64,000 nt of DNA from Watersipora subatra (lineage: Eukaryota > Bryozoa > Gymnolaemata > Cheilostomatida > Watersiporidae): positions 248,001 through 312,000 of the forward strand of contig NC_088710.1 in assembly GCF_963576615.1 (NCBI RefSeq). Direction: 5' to 3'. Shown piece by piece: positions 10,138 to 22,780 of the stretch. Each line of letters opens with the position of its first letter. Position 1 is the first letter of the stretch. The notes beneath the pieces were generated by a model. That model was not told the origin of the DNA and did not search any database. It saw nothing but the letters and a program-made list of their open reading frames with translations. The position numbers and the translations under genes were made by a program.

Positions 10138-11708
10138 AGATGCCAGAATTTAAAAGGTATATTCCCGTTGCCTGAAACCCTGACAAAATATTCCGAGGGG
10201 TCATGGCATTTATGGCGGCATCCTTGATGAACTCACTAACATTGAAGATCCGTATGGTTTGGCCATGGTTATTGCGCATCCAATCATCAGCTGCCTGATT
10301 ATAATATGCTTTGAACGGTCCATATATCGAAACGTCTAGGGGTTGGAGTCGATGGCTTGTATGGGGTGGTATTGTGAGCGTTACTATTCCATTCTCCTTA
10401 GCCTTTGAGATTGCCTGAATGCTAACATGAGATGAGTATCAAGAATTAAGAGGATTGAATCTTCTTTCGTGCATTTGGTGTGTGCTATCAGGTGATCCAG
10501 GTACTCATTGGCAAATGCCTCTGCTGTCATCCAGCCCCCTTTTACAGCACAGGCTTTGGTACCTTGGATGCTTGCCTTCAAGAAGTAGGGTTGCATTTTT
10601 GCTCTTGGAAAAGGCAGCATTGGGGTATGCTGTTTCCATCAGCAGAAATAGTACAGACAGCGGTCACCAGTTCTCCTCTTGCAGCAGATGTCATCTTTCC
10701 AACTTGCTTCTTTTCCTGTTTTGAAAGAATTCATTTTGGTTTTTTAACAGTGGTGCATCCGATTTCATCCATATTATATATGCGTTGTGGCTAGAACTGG
10801 AACTTGTCAATAGCCTTCTTGAGGTTGTTGAAGAACTCTCTGACAGTGTACTTTTGAATGCAGTAGCTCGAGCGAGGGAGGTGGGCTCAGGGGTTCTAAT
10901 TGACAACATGTGTCTGCTTTTGAATGCAAAATACCAGCCGTATCCTACTTTCTTATCCCGTTTCCAGTTTGCAGGAACCTCCAAGTTGTTAGCCATTGCC
11001 ATCTCATAAGCCATTTCTCTGCATTGATTCACTGTCACACCGAAAAACTTGTTTGCTAATATCACCAGGTGATGAGCTAAGTCGTCCTCCATCTCTTCAT
11101 TGAATATCTTAGATGCACAGGCAGAATAGCCAGTTACCACGCTCCTACCCCCACAGGCATCTCGTTTCTGGATGTACCTGAACAAAGCCAAATAATTGCT
11201 TGTTAGAATCACCTAATGTGAAATACAGAATAATTCACAAAACGAACAAATACTGACCCAATCTGTAGATTAAGGAAAAAGCTACATGTCTTAAAATATG
11301 GAATAAAAAAGTCCTCAATCATGTAATTGCATATCAAAAAGAATATGTGTAGGCCTATTTTGTAGAATGGAAAGGTATGCAACCCTAAAATGTATAACAT
11401 CTAAGCATAATGATTAGAACAGTAGCCTGTGAATAGACTCAGGCCTACCATTCAAAGTTCTGATTTTATGTAGCTCAATGGAACAACTTAAATGTGGAAG
11501 AAAAAATTCCTTCCTATTTCACTTTCACAAAAAGCCAAAGCATTTACCTTGTCAAAGTCATTCTGTCGATCTCATATGTTTTAGCTGCCACACTGATTTT
11601 CACATCATTTTTTTTTTACTGCATCATACGCCGCTTCCAATGATTCGGGGTCTGCTCCTCGCTCGCTCGTTCTTTGCGAACCACTTGCAAAATGGTGACA
11701 TAATGACC
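10138..11708 (-). pseudogene. pogo-like transposase, N-terminal and catalytic part (broken)
   Basis: Exon 1 (about 11708-11548) encodes a psq-type helix-turn-helix (ISVAAKTYEIDRMTLTR). A 370-bp GT-AG intron (11547-11178) joins in phase to YIQKRDACGG. Exon 2 continues through the CENP-B/Tc5-like DNA-binding region (GYGWYFAFKSRH, TPEPTSLARATAF) and the DDE region. The three catalytic aspartates lie in YNMDEIG, LLILDTH and HRLQPLDVS, a DDD pogo pattern. Lesions are a frameshift in a run of A in exon 1 (about 11608), further frameshifts near 10862, 10605 and 10425, and a stop just before YNMDEIG. The block ends at the Kolobok insertion, and the coding sequence resumes at 6078. Confidence 0.85.
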
Positions 11709-11749
11709 AAGTACAGAATTAATGATAGAATTTGAGAACTGCAGTAGGC

Positions 11750-12310
11750 ACTCATACAATGTAAATAATCCGTTCCAGGAACGTTTATGTTATAGAGAAT
11801 TTACGTTATAAGAGCATGGCAAAACAACAAAATATTTTTGCTATAAAAAGCAGTTCTACCTATTCGTCGTCTATTTGTATCCAGGGGTCAAGGTTAGGAT
11901 AAAAAATAACTTTTGACAATACTCCAACCCGTGACATTCAAATTGATAGACTAACGCTGTAACACCTATATCGTTTGATCTATTTGTATTTATGAACAAT
12001 TGTGCAGCTATCGTATTATGCATTTTGTCTACACATTTAACGATCTATTACGACGAACTAGAATGTCGCAAAAGTTTTATACAATAGATATAACAGTATA
12101 TGAACAACGTTTTTTCTTGAGTGAGTGCGGCAAGATAAACTAACATTCAAATCGAATTTGAAAAATCAACCGAATTGACACTTTACGTTATATGGAACGT
12201 TTTATGTAGTACGAAGCAAAAGTTCACATAAATCTTATGCGTTATCTGAAATTTACGTTATAGGAGGTACACGTTATAGGTGCGTCTACTGTATTCTGTA
12301 GCTAAGCAAG
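11750..12310. repeat. Dispersed non-coding repeat inside the pogo element
   Basis: It starts with AATCCGTTCCAGGAACG and ends near CACGTTATAGGTGCGTCTAC. GTTATA and ACGTTATA motifs recur in it. The AATCCGTTCCAG start recurs at 62488, so this is a dispersed family, possibly a further insertion into the pogo element. Family not recognised. Confidence 0.45.
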
Positions 12311-12780
12311 CTTTACTGTGACCACCTAGGTAGAGAAGAGAGAGCCAAAGTGAATGAGTATCAATATAACATGTGATGAGTCACTAACATATGATTGGCG
12401 AACAAAAGTACAAGCGACACTAGCAAACAGCTGTATTAAAAGTAGGTCACAAATTGAACATCAGTTATTAAGGTAGAAGGCAGCTCTTAAATGCCAAATC
12501 ACTAACTGTCAACTATGAAGTTACAAAAAAGTATTATAGCAACAATTAACTTATCGTATTGTAGACGATATGGCCTCCAGTGTTACTGAAAACAAAAAAT
12601 TATTTGCCTAATTCATGGGTTTTATTTTAGGCCCATTATCTGGTAGTTAAATTGCTTTGATATAATCATCTCTTGCATGCAAATATACATGGCTGGTAGA
12701 GCAGTTAACTTTATAACCATATCAGTCTATCATGGGCTGCCAGGTGGTAACATTATAAATGCTCATGAAAAATAAAATAC
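12311..12780. other. Non-coding right part of the pogo element
   Basis: AT-rich, no open frame of note and no repeat recognised. It lies between the transposase 5' end and the right subterminal repeats. Confidence 0.4.
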
Positions 12781-13189
12781 CACGGGGCAGGTTGATCACT
12801 GCTCAACCTGCCTCGAAATGCAAATGATCAACCTGCCTCAACGTGCCAATTGTAGAATTTTCATGAATCACAAAACCTGCATTGAAACTAGGCATGTGCT
12901 ATTGCGGCATGTTAAAACACGTATCTTGCTAAAATTAATTGTAGCATATGAATGTTCAACTATGAATATTGTGTCCAGTATTTGATGCCCAGTCATCATC
13001 AATTATGAGATCGAAAGGTGAAAAAATGCTTTAGTTTTCTTACCTCATGTTTTCATTTGCTGAGTTGGCCTTTTCCTTAAAGGTTGTCCAACATATTGAG
13101 AGGATAAGTCATGAGATAAACATGATACTTGCTGCAAAAAATCTAATGATCAACCCGCCCCAATGATCAACCTACCCCGGTTTTCCCTA

Positions 13190-13380
13190 TATACAGGCCT
13201 GCCAACCCAAGAGTGAGGCAATGCTTAAGATTTGGTTTTGGGGCAATTGATGTATCAATGATAGTATATATAACATTGTGGAAATTGGGGCAAAAATCTC
13301 ACGCGTTTTCATTTTTTTTTGGGTGATTGCGTGAGTCTCACGCCCAATGTGTGAGAGTTGGCAGGTATGTGTATATATAA
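13190..13380. mobile_element. Short inverted-repeat element (MITE candidate)
   Basis: The left CCTGCCAACCCAAGAGT and the right end read in reverse, ACCTGCCAACTCTCACAC, share a CCTGCCAAC core about 170 bp apart. It directly abuts the right end of the pogo element. The arms are short, so the call is tentative. Confidence 0.4.
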
Positions 13381-13540
13381 ATAGAAGTGTTCTAAAACAG
13401 TTTGTCATAATTTAATAAGTTTGATGTCAAAAGGGTAACGCTAGAAATGTTATACAATTATGCAGTGTGTCTTTTAATTGTTATTTTGTTAGGTTGCTTC
13501 AATGATTAGTGTGGATGGGTGTATTAGAAAAATTTTGTAA

Positions 13541-14545
13541 ATGAGACCAGATCGTCTTACGTCTATAGCTAAAATATTAGACGATGGATGTATTGACCAT
13601 GCACTAGTTTTAGATTCTGCTAAAGCTTTTGATAAAGTACTACATGAACAGTTGATGCACAAATTAGCCAACATACTTGACATTAGTGAGCAAATAATTA
13701 TGGGGATCCAATCATCCATGACTTTATCGTGAACCGTAAACAAAAAGTCATGATAAAAGGACAGCAATCTAATGAACTTTCGGTCACCTCAGGAGTGCCC
13801 CAATGGTCTGTGCTCGGTCTGATCTTGTTTCTAGTTTATATAAATGATTTTCATGATGCTGTCAAGTGCGGTACTAGCCTATTTGATGGCGTCATGTTAA
13901 TATATCAAGCAGTCAATACAATCCAAGAAAAAATTGACATACAACTGTAACATAAGTTATCTTGCATGCCTGGTCATGAAGGTGGTGTATGTCAATTTGG
14001 TATGGTCAAGCAGGCACTTTATCACACTCCAGAGAAGGCTCGGCTTTTAGCATAGGCTATACAAGTCTGTGCAGGCCGCATGTTGAATATGCAAGCTCAG
14101 TATTGGACACACATCGATCAACAAACTGGTTCAAGGTTTTGAGATGGTACAAAGTAGAGCCATGAGATATATATCCAACATGAAAGAAAGAGAAAGTATT
14201 ACTGTTGCACGCAAAAAGCTTGATATTGACACACTTGCCGAAAGACACACAAAAATAAGACATGCACTCTTACATTGCATTCTATCCCTTGAAATGAACC
14301 ACACTACACTATCAAGCTCTAAGGATGAACTTCTACAAACCCGGGCTATAGATATGATCTCTACTTGAGCCATGACAAGAGGAGAATCTTCAACAATATA
14401 TGCCAACAAATCAGTGTACCATAACAGCTTCCTTCTACAAACTGTCGGAGAACTAAATCAAAGATTGCGCACTAACTGCATATATAACACTTCTAACACC
14501 ACGTCTTCTAACACAACACCTCTAACGCACTACTATGAAGCCTAA
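13541..14545 (+). pseudogene. Non-LTR retrotransposon (LINE) reverse transcriptase fragment
   Basis: Broken frames on the plus strand hold reverse transcriptase blocks in order: LVLDSAKAFDKVLHEQLMHK, VTSGVPQWSVLG-ILF-VYINDF, a decayed FADD box (expected near 13880), RPHVEYASSVLD, then the C-terminal MVQSRAMRYISNMKERESIT. The order and motifs match the 3' half of a CR1/L2/jockey-type ORF2. Stops and frameshifts occur throughout, so it is inactive. The clade is not resolved by eye. Confidence 0.7.
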
Positions 14546-14729
14546 TCGCAATGCTAGACATACTGTTAAACACTGGCTAATGACTTTAATTTATGAGGTG
14601 CACCATTTGTTCATGCTTTGGTGTGTTCGAAAGTAGAAGAGAAAGATAACCCGGACTGAAGCCACCAGTGAAGAAAATTCATAGGAGTGGGGTGATGATA
14701 ACTTGTACTTTTGGTGTATCTATGATACG

Positions 14730-15100
14730 TTCTTGAGACCGACTCATTTGCGCTCTGCTGAAATAACAGAGTGTGCTGGACCCAATGCTTCCCGATATAC
14801 AACCATCTCAAACTACCAAGAGGGAGCTAAAACCAACTCACTTGCGCTCTGCTGAAATCAGTGGAGTGCCCTGAACCCAACGCTTCCTGTGATATAACCT
14901 GCTGGAACCAGCTCATTTGTGCTCTGCTGAAATCAATAGAGTGCGCTGGACCCAACGCTTCCCGCAATACAACCATCTGAAACCAACAAGAGGGAGCTAA
15001 AACTAGCACACTTGTGCTCTGCAGAAATCAACAGAATGAGTTGAAGCCAACGCTTCCTAAAATCCAACCTGCTGAAACCAACATTAGGGGACTAAACTCT
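14730..15100. repeat. Degenerate tandem repeat
   Basis: Imperfect copies of a block with TGCGCTCTGCTGAAATCA, an AACGCTTCC core and AAACCAACAAGAGGGAGCTA recur about every 60-120 bp. They start near 14750, 14845, 14920 and 15015. Confidence 0.7.
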
Positions 15101-15870
15101 GTAAGAACAATAACTTGTCAGTTTTAATCATCATTGCAACTTTCTCCGAGACTGCTGTGAACAGTTCAACTGACTATCAAAAAGTGATAATATTTCTCTA
15201 ACAAACAACAATTTTTATTTAAGTAACATATCCATGTGTTTCCTTCATGAGCAAAACACATGCATATCGGCCTAAAAAATTGCAGCAGTATTTTGCAGAA
15301 TTTTGACTAGTAACTAATTGGAACAGATACATAAACTATTCCGACATGCAACCATTAACGTAAAAATAAATTTTACTAATATGTGAAGACTATGTATAAA
15401 AGCTGTGTGTCAAGTGTTGTGCTGGACAACTTGAACCAAAATTGTTACAGATATAAATAAAACTCATGAGACAGAAAAAGTCACTTATACTCCTTTTATT
15501 AAAACTTCTCACTTCTACCAATCCTTCTGTCTTTGAACTATTAGAGAACTGATATCTCAAGGATATGCTTACTTTAGAAGTGTAAAAAACAAAATCACAA
15601 AATGAAGCAAAAAAAGTTTCAAGTTGGAATTGTGTTCCTGCGCTTTTTAACGCACAGTGCAGTTTTAGTGGAAAAATCTTATCCAAGTCATAAGAGGAGA
15701 AATGTAAGCTAGTTAGCAAAGAAATAGCAATACGAGGTAGTGGAGTGTGTAGGCACATCATTCTCTTTTAGCATGTCCTTAGAGAGGTTACAAAGGCCAA
15801 CCTCAAACGTTTGATATTAACATGCACCTCTTATAGTATCTCAGTTAAGATGGAACATTTGAGCAACTTT
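15101..15870. other. Spacer with one unassigned open frame
   Basis: A 123-codon minus-strand frame (15390-15761) has no recognisable domain or splice context and is probably chance. No other structure was seen. Confidence 0.35.
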
Positions 15871-15873
15871 TTT

Positions 15874-15990
15874 TAAAGGTTTTTGTTTAGAGACTTGCAA
15901 CAAAATTCACCTTACAGTTATTTGGTATCAAAAGGTTCACCATGTCTTAATCTGCTGTGTTGTAGGTTCAAAATATTTCATTTCATCTCA
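15874..15990 (+). mobile_element. Solo end fragment of the Kolobok family
   Basis: From TTTAAAGGTT onward the sequence contains GACTTGCAACAAAATTCACC and TTGGTATCAAAAGGTTCACC, as in the left inverted end of the element at 6083. No partner end is visible downstream, so it is a truncated copy. Confidence 0.65.
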
Positions 15991-18390
15991 TACAATAATA
16001 GGACTAATTCATCTACTGCAGCAAACTCAAACAAAACATGGTTTATGCAGCACATATTCAAGTCTCTTTTTCCCATTTATGGCAGTTTCCACACTGACAA
16101 AGCTGCTTTGGCTGATGGGACCACATAAACATCCTGTAATCAATAAAACAAATGCAATAAATATATGTCATTCATAGATATGTTATTCTAACGCGTATCT
16201 ACTGAAAGCTTTTAATTTGGGATTTAGATAGATTGCGGTTGTAATTTTAAAAATGAATAAATGTTTAACAAAAGCATAAGTACGCCAAGCCAACGATTCA
16301 AAGCTTTGGTTCTGGAAGTTAAAGACGTGCATTGATCAGTTGATTTTCTTCTCCTTTTACAAGTGAGAAGTGAACATGTAAAGTCAAATCATAAATCTAT
16401 TTTACTAGCTAAAACTGCCGAAGAAAATTTGAAGCAAACGTGGTGAAACGATAAAGGTGAGGTGAAACGCTAGGTAAAACGATAAAAAATAATAAAACGA
16501 TGATTGGTGATAGCAAAAAGTTATAATTCTATTAATTAATACATGTATCAATGAGTAATAAAATTATTACCTTTAGTATATTCATCAATCTAAGCCATTG
16601 TATTGCTAGATGCTATGGATTAAAAAGAAGCCGTCAATAACTCATAGTGCAACTGTATCTCACCGTGTGCGCGCACAGGAAATTACATTATAACCTCAAA
16701 CAGGGAAATATAATCTGAATGTAAACTCAACAATACATCTATAGGAGACTCAAAGTAAAAGATAAATTTACCTCCATTCTCCTAGCTTCCTCTGTCGCAC
16801 TTTAACCACCTGATGCTCAGAAAACTCGGAGTCACCTTTGCAGTAACTTAACAGTAATATTTACAATTCTGTTGTTCGTCAATAAAATGTATCGATCGAG
16901 TAATTCATTAAAGTAAGGATGCTAATTAATTTAGTAAATATCGATGTCTATGTGATCTAATAATAGAGTAAAATCCTTAAATTTGAGATCACAGACAACG
17001 CATTTTACGAGTGATAACATTTATTACGACCTATATAAAAATTTCGCGCTGATGATTGGCTAATGAAGCGATCTTATATTTATAGCTCGTGGACTCTTTT
17101 CAAATGTATCACTAGTTACGTCACAAATGAATCACCCGCTGGAATGTGAGCTTTTCAAAAGATGGCCTCATTTAAACGCATATATCTCTGGACAGGGTTA
17201 CTCTACAAAAACAAAAATGACATCAAATTGTAGCTGATGTTTTAGCCTTTTATCGTTCTTAATTTCATTAAATCGACCTTTTTGACGCAACCACATCTTA
17301 AGTCATCTGCCATGTTAAAGTCAATCATCTATCGTGTTACAGTCACTTTAAGACAAATAATGCATGTTCAACTACGTGTTCTTGCTTAGGCGTTTCACAT
17401 GCTAGTTAGTGTTCTTCTCAAAGTACATATGGTACAAGGCAGGGAGCTTTGATAATAGATGTCATTTTTGCTAAAGAGGTTGACAAATTCTGCTAAGAGG
17501 TAAAAGCCGAGGACTTTTTCCTTTTCCAAAAGAATGCTAGACCTTCAGAAGATATCTAGATTGGTCTTCTCCAATTTCTTCAGCTGAAATAATGCTTGTT
17601 TCACAGTCCTTTGAACTCTTGATGAGGTGTATAGACTTGCTATGGATCATCTCAGTTTCATGTGCAGTGGTTATGTATTCTATTTGGCTGGTCTCCAAAA
17701 GTGTGGTCTGCATTTCAAATGCCCTCCCAGAGCATATTGTCTGCCACATCTTTTCCTTTATGTCATCTCCCATGCTTTAAACCAGTTGTGTACAACACTA
17801 ATGTTATCTTGACATCTTTTGCATCTTCCAAATTCTTGACAGTGTGGTTAATAAGTGTGTCATCGTGTAGATACTAAGACATACCTAACCCAAATAGTGA
17901 GATGGTTCGTTGGTTTTGGAACATGAATAATATAATAGGAAGTTGTCATGACCTGTGGCTCATGCAGCCTTGGCATGAAAAAATCCTGATTTAGATCGTG
18001 GAGTAAAATCACGATTTTTTTTGCGAAAAAAACTGCTGGTGAACACACTTTTTAGAAGTGGTAACTTACGTGTTTTAATTTGAAAAATTCATATATTTTT
18101 GCATTCAACAGTCAAAAAATTATGTGCCAACCACAATAGCTATAAAGCTGCCAGTCTATAATAGCTACAAGCTGAATGCAGAACAAAAAGCTAGCGGAGA
18201 GCATACACAACTCACATAAACCATAGGCAGGACACTTTAAAAATACTCACAGAAAATTATTTTTCCAACATTCCTTAATTTACTGTAGGTGAAAGTGAAG
18301 TTAACACCCACAGATGATTTAAGAATAACAACAATACGATTTACGGCAAGCTAGAAAACATTGTTAACAGCCAACTGAATTCAACATCAG
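15991..18390. other. Unassigned spacer
   Basis: AT-rich sequence with only short open frames. The minus-strand frame 17537-17773 and its plus-strand shadows have no recognisable domain. No RNA genes or terminal repeats were seen. Confidence 0.35.
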
Positions 18391-18870
18391 TCAACCGTTC
18401 AAGTTTTCCTTCTGATTGTGTGTAATAATTAGGTCAACTTCATATAAATCCATTACCATGTAGGGCTGCTGGGACACATTGACTGTGTTGTTCTTCAATT
18501 CTATATTTGTTACGGTCCAATGTTGCGCACTAGCCACTAACGTGTTTTTAATGTTAAGTACATGTATATTGTATCCAAGTCCTGGTACTTGAAGCACATT
18601 GAAAAAATTTTTGGTCTGTTTCCTGGTCCGAAGCTTCACCATTCCATGCATTCTTGCAATCAACACTCTCCCATCGCTCACTGGTTTTCCAAGTTTTTTT
18701 AATAAAAATTCAGTACAGTTCCACTAATGTAGAAAATGGCACCTGAATGCACTACCCATGCATGTGTAGATTTATTCGTAATTCTTAATTTATACTTGCT
18801 TTCTCCTACATCTGCTATCAATCCTACACAGTCACTGCCAGAGCTCTTGCTTTCCAAACATCAATGATTA
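18391..18870 (-). pseudogene. Copia-like protease fragment
   Basis: The minus strand reads HAWVVHSGAIFYISGT, then after a frameshift in a run of A, VSDGRVLIARMHGMVKL and FFNVLQVPGLGYNIHVLN. This is the order of a Ty1/copia protease: W..DSGA, GDG..L...G.G.V.L, VL.VP.L..NL. The catalytic Asp of DSGA is His here. Neither LTRs nor integrase or reverse transcriptase blocks were found, so it is an isolated relic. Confidence 0.55.
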
Positions 18871-19059
18871 CCTGATAGAAGTGTAGCTTAAGAATGTAAA
18901 AGGAAATAAGTTTTTGTTTTTACTTCACCTTCATATCACCGACAAGAGATCTATAATAGAGCTTTGGCAATACAATAAATTGATGGTGTGTAGGTAACTG
19001 TGGTGATTTAGATATATCACTAGTTTAACATGGACCTGTTTAACATTTAAACTAACATA

Positions 19060-20548
19060 CCGTAAAACCTCTATTTGAACGCCACCTCTATTTGAACGCC
19101 ACCTCTATTTGGACTGCCACTATGGGAAGAGGTTTGAAAAATAGAGCGCCACCCTTTAATTGAACGCCCCATCCATTTGACTGCCATTCTTTGATCTTTA
19201 GTGCTCATAATAGCAAATGTTCAGTAGAAGTGTCTGCAAAATCGTATTAATAATGAATCGTTCAATAACAATTTATTCCTTTGTCTAATTCCAAGGTTCT
19301 TGGGTATTATTCGTTAATCCGTTGCAAGCAACACCATAGATATAATTAATAACTATCAGGCTAATAGTAGTTCCTCGTTTATTGCAGTCTTGATACTTAG
19401 GAGTATAAAAAAAACGTTTTACATTTACGATAGTATATGTATGAACGACTAGTTTTAGGCTAAAAGTTGTGCTTTACGCGCATGCGGCTAAAAGTTCATC
19501 ATTACATAGAGTTGTGTGAAATGCAAAACGTAAAAGTTTTGCTCCGCTAAAAAAATTGTTTTGATGCCAATATCAACTAGTTCAGCAGTGCAGAAAAAGA
19601 GTTGAGGTCAGAAGACATTATGGAAAGTATTGAAAACCAGAAGATGTTCATTCCATTGAAAGCAACAAGCAGAATGCAATTGGCCAAGTAAACGATGCAA
19701 ATATAATATGCAAACAGTTTGTTTCAAAACATTCGTTTTTGTTTCTGCATGTATTATCAGTATGGTTCATTTATGTCACTTGTTCATGAATATATATTTG
19801 TAGCATTTGATAGATTATCATTATATAACTTATAAATTTGCAGATTTATAGTGTCCTAGCTGTACTACCCAGCGTTGCCCGAGTAACAAAAAAGTCTTTG
19901 CCCAGAAATTTATTTGTATTTAATTTATAACAACCTTTTCCATTCCAACTTTCATTGTTATATAACTTACAAATTTTCAGATTTATAGCATAGTATTTGA
20001 TAGCATCATTTCGGTAATTCGATCTTACAATAGGTGACGTTCATAACTCCTCTTTTTATTGCACATAAAAAGCTAGTTTGGGCTGCAAACTGTGGCAAAC
20101 ATATCAATGAGTGTAATAAGCTTTTATGCAACATTGTTAAATATAGATATAAAATAAAAACATGTCTTCAAATTTAGAATGAACTGAAAATTGAAAGCTC
20201 CAACATACTGCAAAGCAGGATACAGGCTATAATATCATCGCACGTTAATTGCGAGCAATAGATGTCAACTAGTATAGATTTGTCTCGGCTTCTCAATGCA
20301 TATTTATTAAGAGATGTTCGACAAGTTAGAGGTAAATTAGCAGATTTATGGCATCCAAAAGGGTTAATATCGCTTCACCGGAAGGAGAGGTCAAAGTATA
20401 AGGGTTAAATTTATCAATTCCAAAATTTTGATGAGCCATTTGAAAAATATAATGCCAGCCTCAATTTGAACGCCACCTCTGTTTGACCACCACTATAGAG
20501 GAAGGGTTAAAAATAAAGTGTCATGGTGTTCAATTAGAGGTTTTACGG
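19060..20548. mobile_element. TA-flanked inverted-repeat element, 1489 bp, non-autonomous
   Basis: The left end CCGTAAAACCTCTATTTGAA matches the reverse of the right end, CCGTAAAACCTCTAATTGAA, and both are bordered by TA (19058-19059, 20549-20550). GAACGCCACCTCT motifs repeat inside both ends. No transposase frame is visible inside, so it is a MITE-like derivative of a Tc1/mariner or pogo-type element; the assignment is by target site only. Confidence 0.8.
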
Positions 20549-20550
20549 TA

Positions 20551-22780
20551 ATTCTTAATCTCTGTTTTAATATTACATCCATTATATCTTTAATTTTCAG
20601 CCTCTACGTTTTCATTCTATTCAGGTTTTTTGCAGTACTTTTACTTTCTTTGTTCAAACCACGACATGGTTTTGTAATTCTTTTAATTTATCTAAAAAAT
20701 TTCTATTTTCTTGCTTTACTTTCAAGATCAGTATTGCCTTCTTCCTTTTTGCTGGAACTACCACTTTTGCTACTTTCTTGGTATTCATAACTTGGGTAAT
20801 ATTTCAAGTTGGCCCGCCTATGAGCAAGTTGTGCGGAAACACCTTCTGATCTAGAGGTTACAGGAAAATCTTCTAAAACATTGTGATGAGATTGAATTGA
20901 ATAGATTTGTATTTTATAGTATCTTTTTTAAACACAAAGCTGCCAAATAATAACCCAATAAACATCAATAAGATGAGTGCTTGTCGACAAACTGATGTTT
21001 TTTAGTTCATCGGCTCGTCTGTGATACATACCATGTCTAGTAAGAGTTCACCTTTTCCAGGAAGATGAGAACAAAAGGCCTGAAGGCACATCTTACACTG
21101 GCATTATTTCTCTCCCTCTTTGTGTTGGCTGTCAAGATGGTGCACGCTCCCTTCCAATCAACTCCATTAGTCGTCATTCTTGTTGATGTTTCTGGGGACA
21201 CTGTTAACCTCCTTTTATCTGCCCTTGTGCACAACTATGTCTAGTCGTTTTATTTCGAGTCTGATGGTACTCTGGTAGGACGTACAAGCTCCAGCATAAT
21301 GCTCTATAGCGCAGTTAACAAAGGATTAGATATTTAGTTGGTAGTATTTAGTTTTTACAAGTTTGTTTGTTAGATAGACATGCGATTTTGAATTTTTTTC
21401 TGATTATACTTTATATTCTTGCCACTTGAGATGAGTTCATGTAATGGTTATGTATGACCTTCATCTGTATATTCGATGTCAATTCATATACTGTAAGTTG
21501 TCATTTTTATACCTGATAGCACAAACTAACCGCATGGCCATTGTTATCTTAGCGGCAACCGGCTGCTAATATTTGATATCAAGTACCATTTACCTTAGAT
21601 TTCTTTAATCCCAACAGTTGTAAGACGAGTGGTTGCTACTATCTTGATAAGTATGTATCAATTGCTGTATTTGTATTCATACATGTAGCTGATGCAATCT
21701 TATGATAGTCCGTTTGGGTTTCTGCCAAGTGTTCATCGGGTGACCAAGTATAGCCTGAGTTCTAAGAGTATCCTGCCTCCTTGGGGTCTCTATCACTAAT
21801 ATAGATATAACAGAATAAATATAATTCTAGTTTAATTTTTCATCCAAATATTCATTCATTTGGGTTAAGTTACTCAATTAAGAATGATATTTGTATCGGT
21901 TTTATCTTGTTAACCTTGGAGTATCCACGATTCTTATCCTCTCTAACACTCTCAACACCTGTGCTAGACTTGAGTTTGTTATCTTAAATACTCCGTACTG
22001 GTGTATAATAAACTGTTACCCATACCATTATATGCCTTATTTACCCAACAACAGCTGTGTAATTACCAACTACACAAACTGGCATCACAAACAAGATCTA
22101 TTAAATTATAAACTTACGGTTACGGATCTAGTGTGATTGAAGTTCGAGTGCCAACAGGCTTGATAACCAAATAGTTGACAAACTAGTGCTCAGTGGTTAT
22201 AAGCTTGAAATGTCTCACTGATAGGAGTTGCTAAATCACTGGTATTTGCAGATAGGGAAATCTTGTACGTATTTGCTTCTTTTGTAGGCTGCTGTCTGAG
22301 AGCTAGTTTGTGATCGGAATTCATTATGAAACGATAATAGTGCTGAATTTATTACAGCAGTAAGAATGGAATATACCAAAAACTTGCTCTGAAAGATCCT
22401 TGACTTTGGCTTTTATTGTTAACTGGCCGAATCCCCAGTGTTGTGCGAGTAATAAAAAAGTATCCCAATGAATTTGAGTCACTAATGTGGCAAACTTACT
22501 TTACTAAACCAATTGCAGTGTTTGTTTAATAATTGTTACAGGAAACAGTCAACCGTGCTAGTTAATGACCCCAAGAGCTTCAAGCGAGATTATTTCAACT
22601 GATGTAATGAATGAGCTAACAGTCATTGACAGCTTGGCTATCCTCGTGTCCTGGATAGAATAGCTGGTCTGCCGACTGGGAAATTCCAAGATCAAATTGT
22701 CTGTGATGCGGATCTTTGATTCCTAGATTTTAATCGCTATGACTGGACAAACTTGAAAGTTTGAGATTTATATACATGTA
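20551..22780. other. Unassigned spacer
   Basis: Short frames only (20518-20790 plus, 21037-21234 minus, 21891-22136 plus), none with a recognised domain. Near 22435 is a copy of the dispersed GTTGTGCGAGTAATAAAAAAG motif, also seen near 19875, 23615 and 50195 (the last in reverse). Confidence 0.35.

Larger units (their letters stand above)
4584..13187 (-). mobile_element. pogo/Tigger-like DNA transposon, complete, with a nested Kolobok insertion
   Basis: The left end starts GGGGAGACCGGGGTAGGTTG, and the right end read in reverse starts GGGAAAACCGGGGTAGGTTG. Each end is bordered by TA (4582-4583 and 13188-13189), the duplication expected for pogo/Tc1-mariner elements. Both subterminal regions carry several GGGGCAGGTTGAKC copies (4593, 4766, 4787, 4808, 4829; 12783-12841; 13148-13180). 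The transposase lies on the minus strand in two blocks (10138-11708 and 5340-6078), split by the Kolobok element at 6083-10133. Without that insertion the element would be about 4.5 kb. It carries stops and frameshifts and looks inactive. Confidence 0.85.

Noticed and set aside
10455..11009. Plus-strand frames of 74-104 codons
   Set aside because: Shadows of the pogo transposase on the minus strand.
15390..15761. 123-codon minus-strand frame as a gene
   Set aside because: No recognisable domain, start context or splice partner; flanked by repeats.
17537..17773. 78-codon minus-strand frame considered as copia gag
   Set aside because: It lies downstream, not upstream, of the protease relic on the same strand, and no gag motif is visible.
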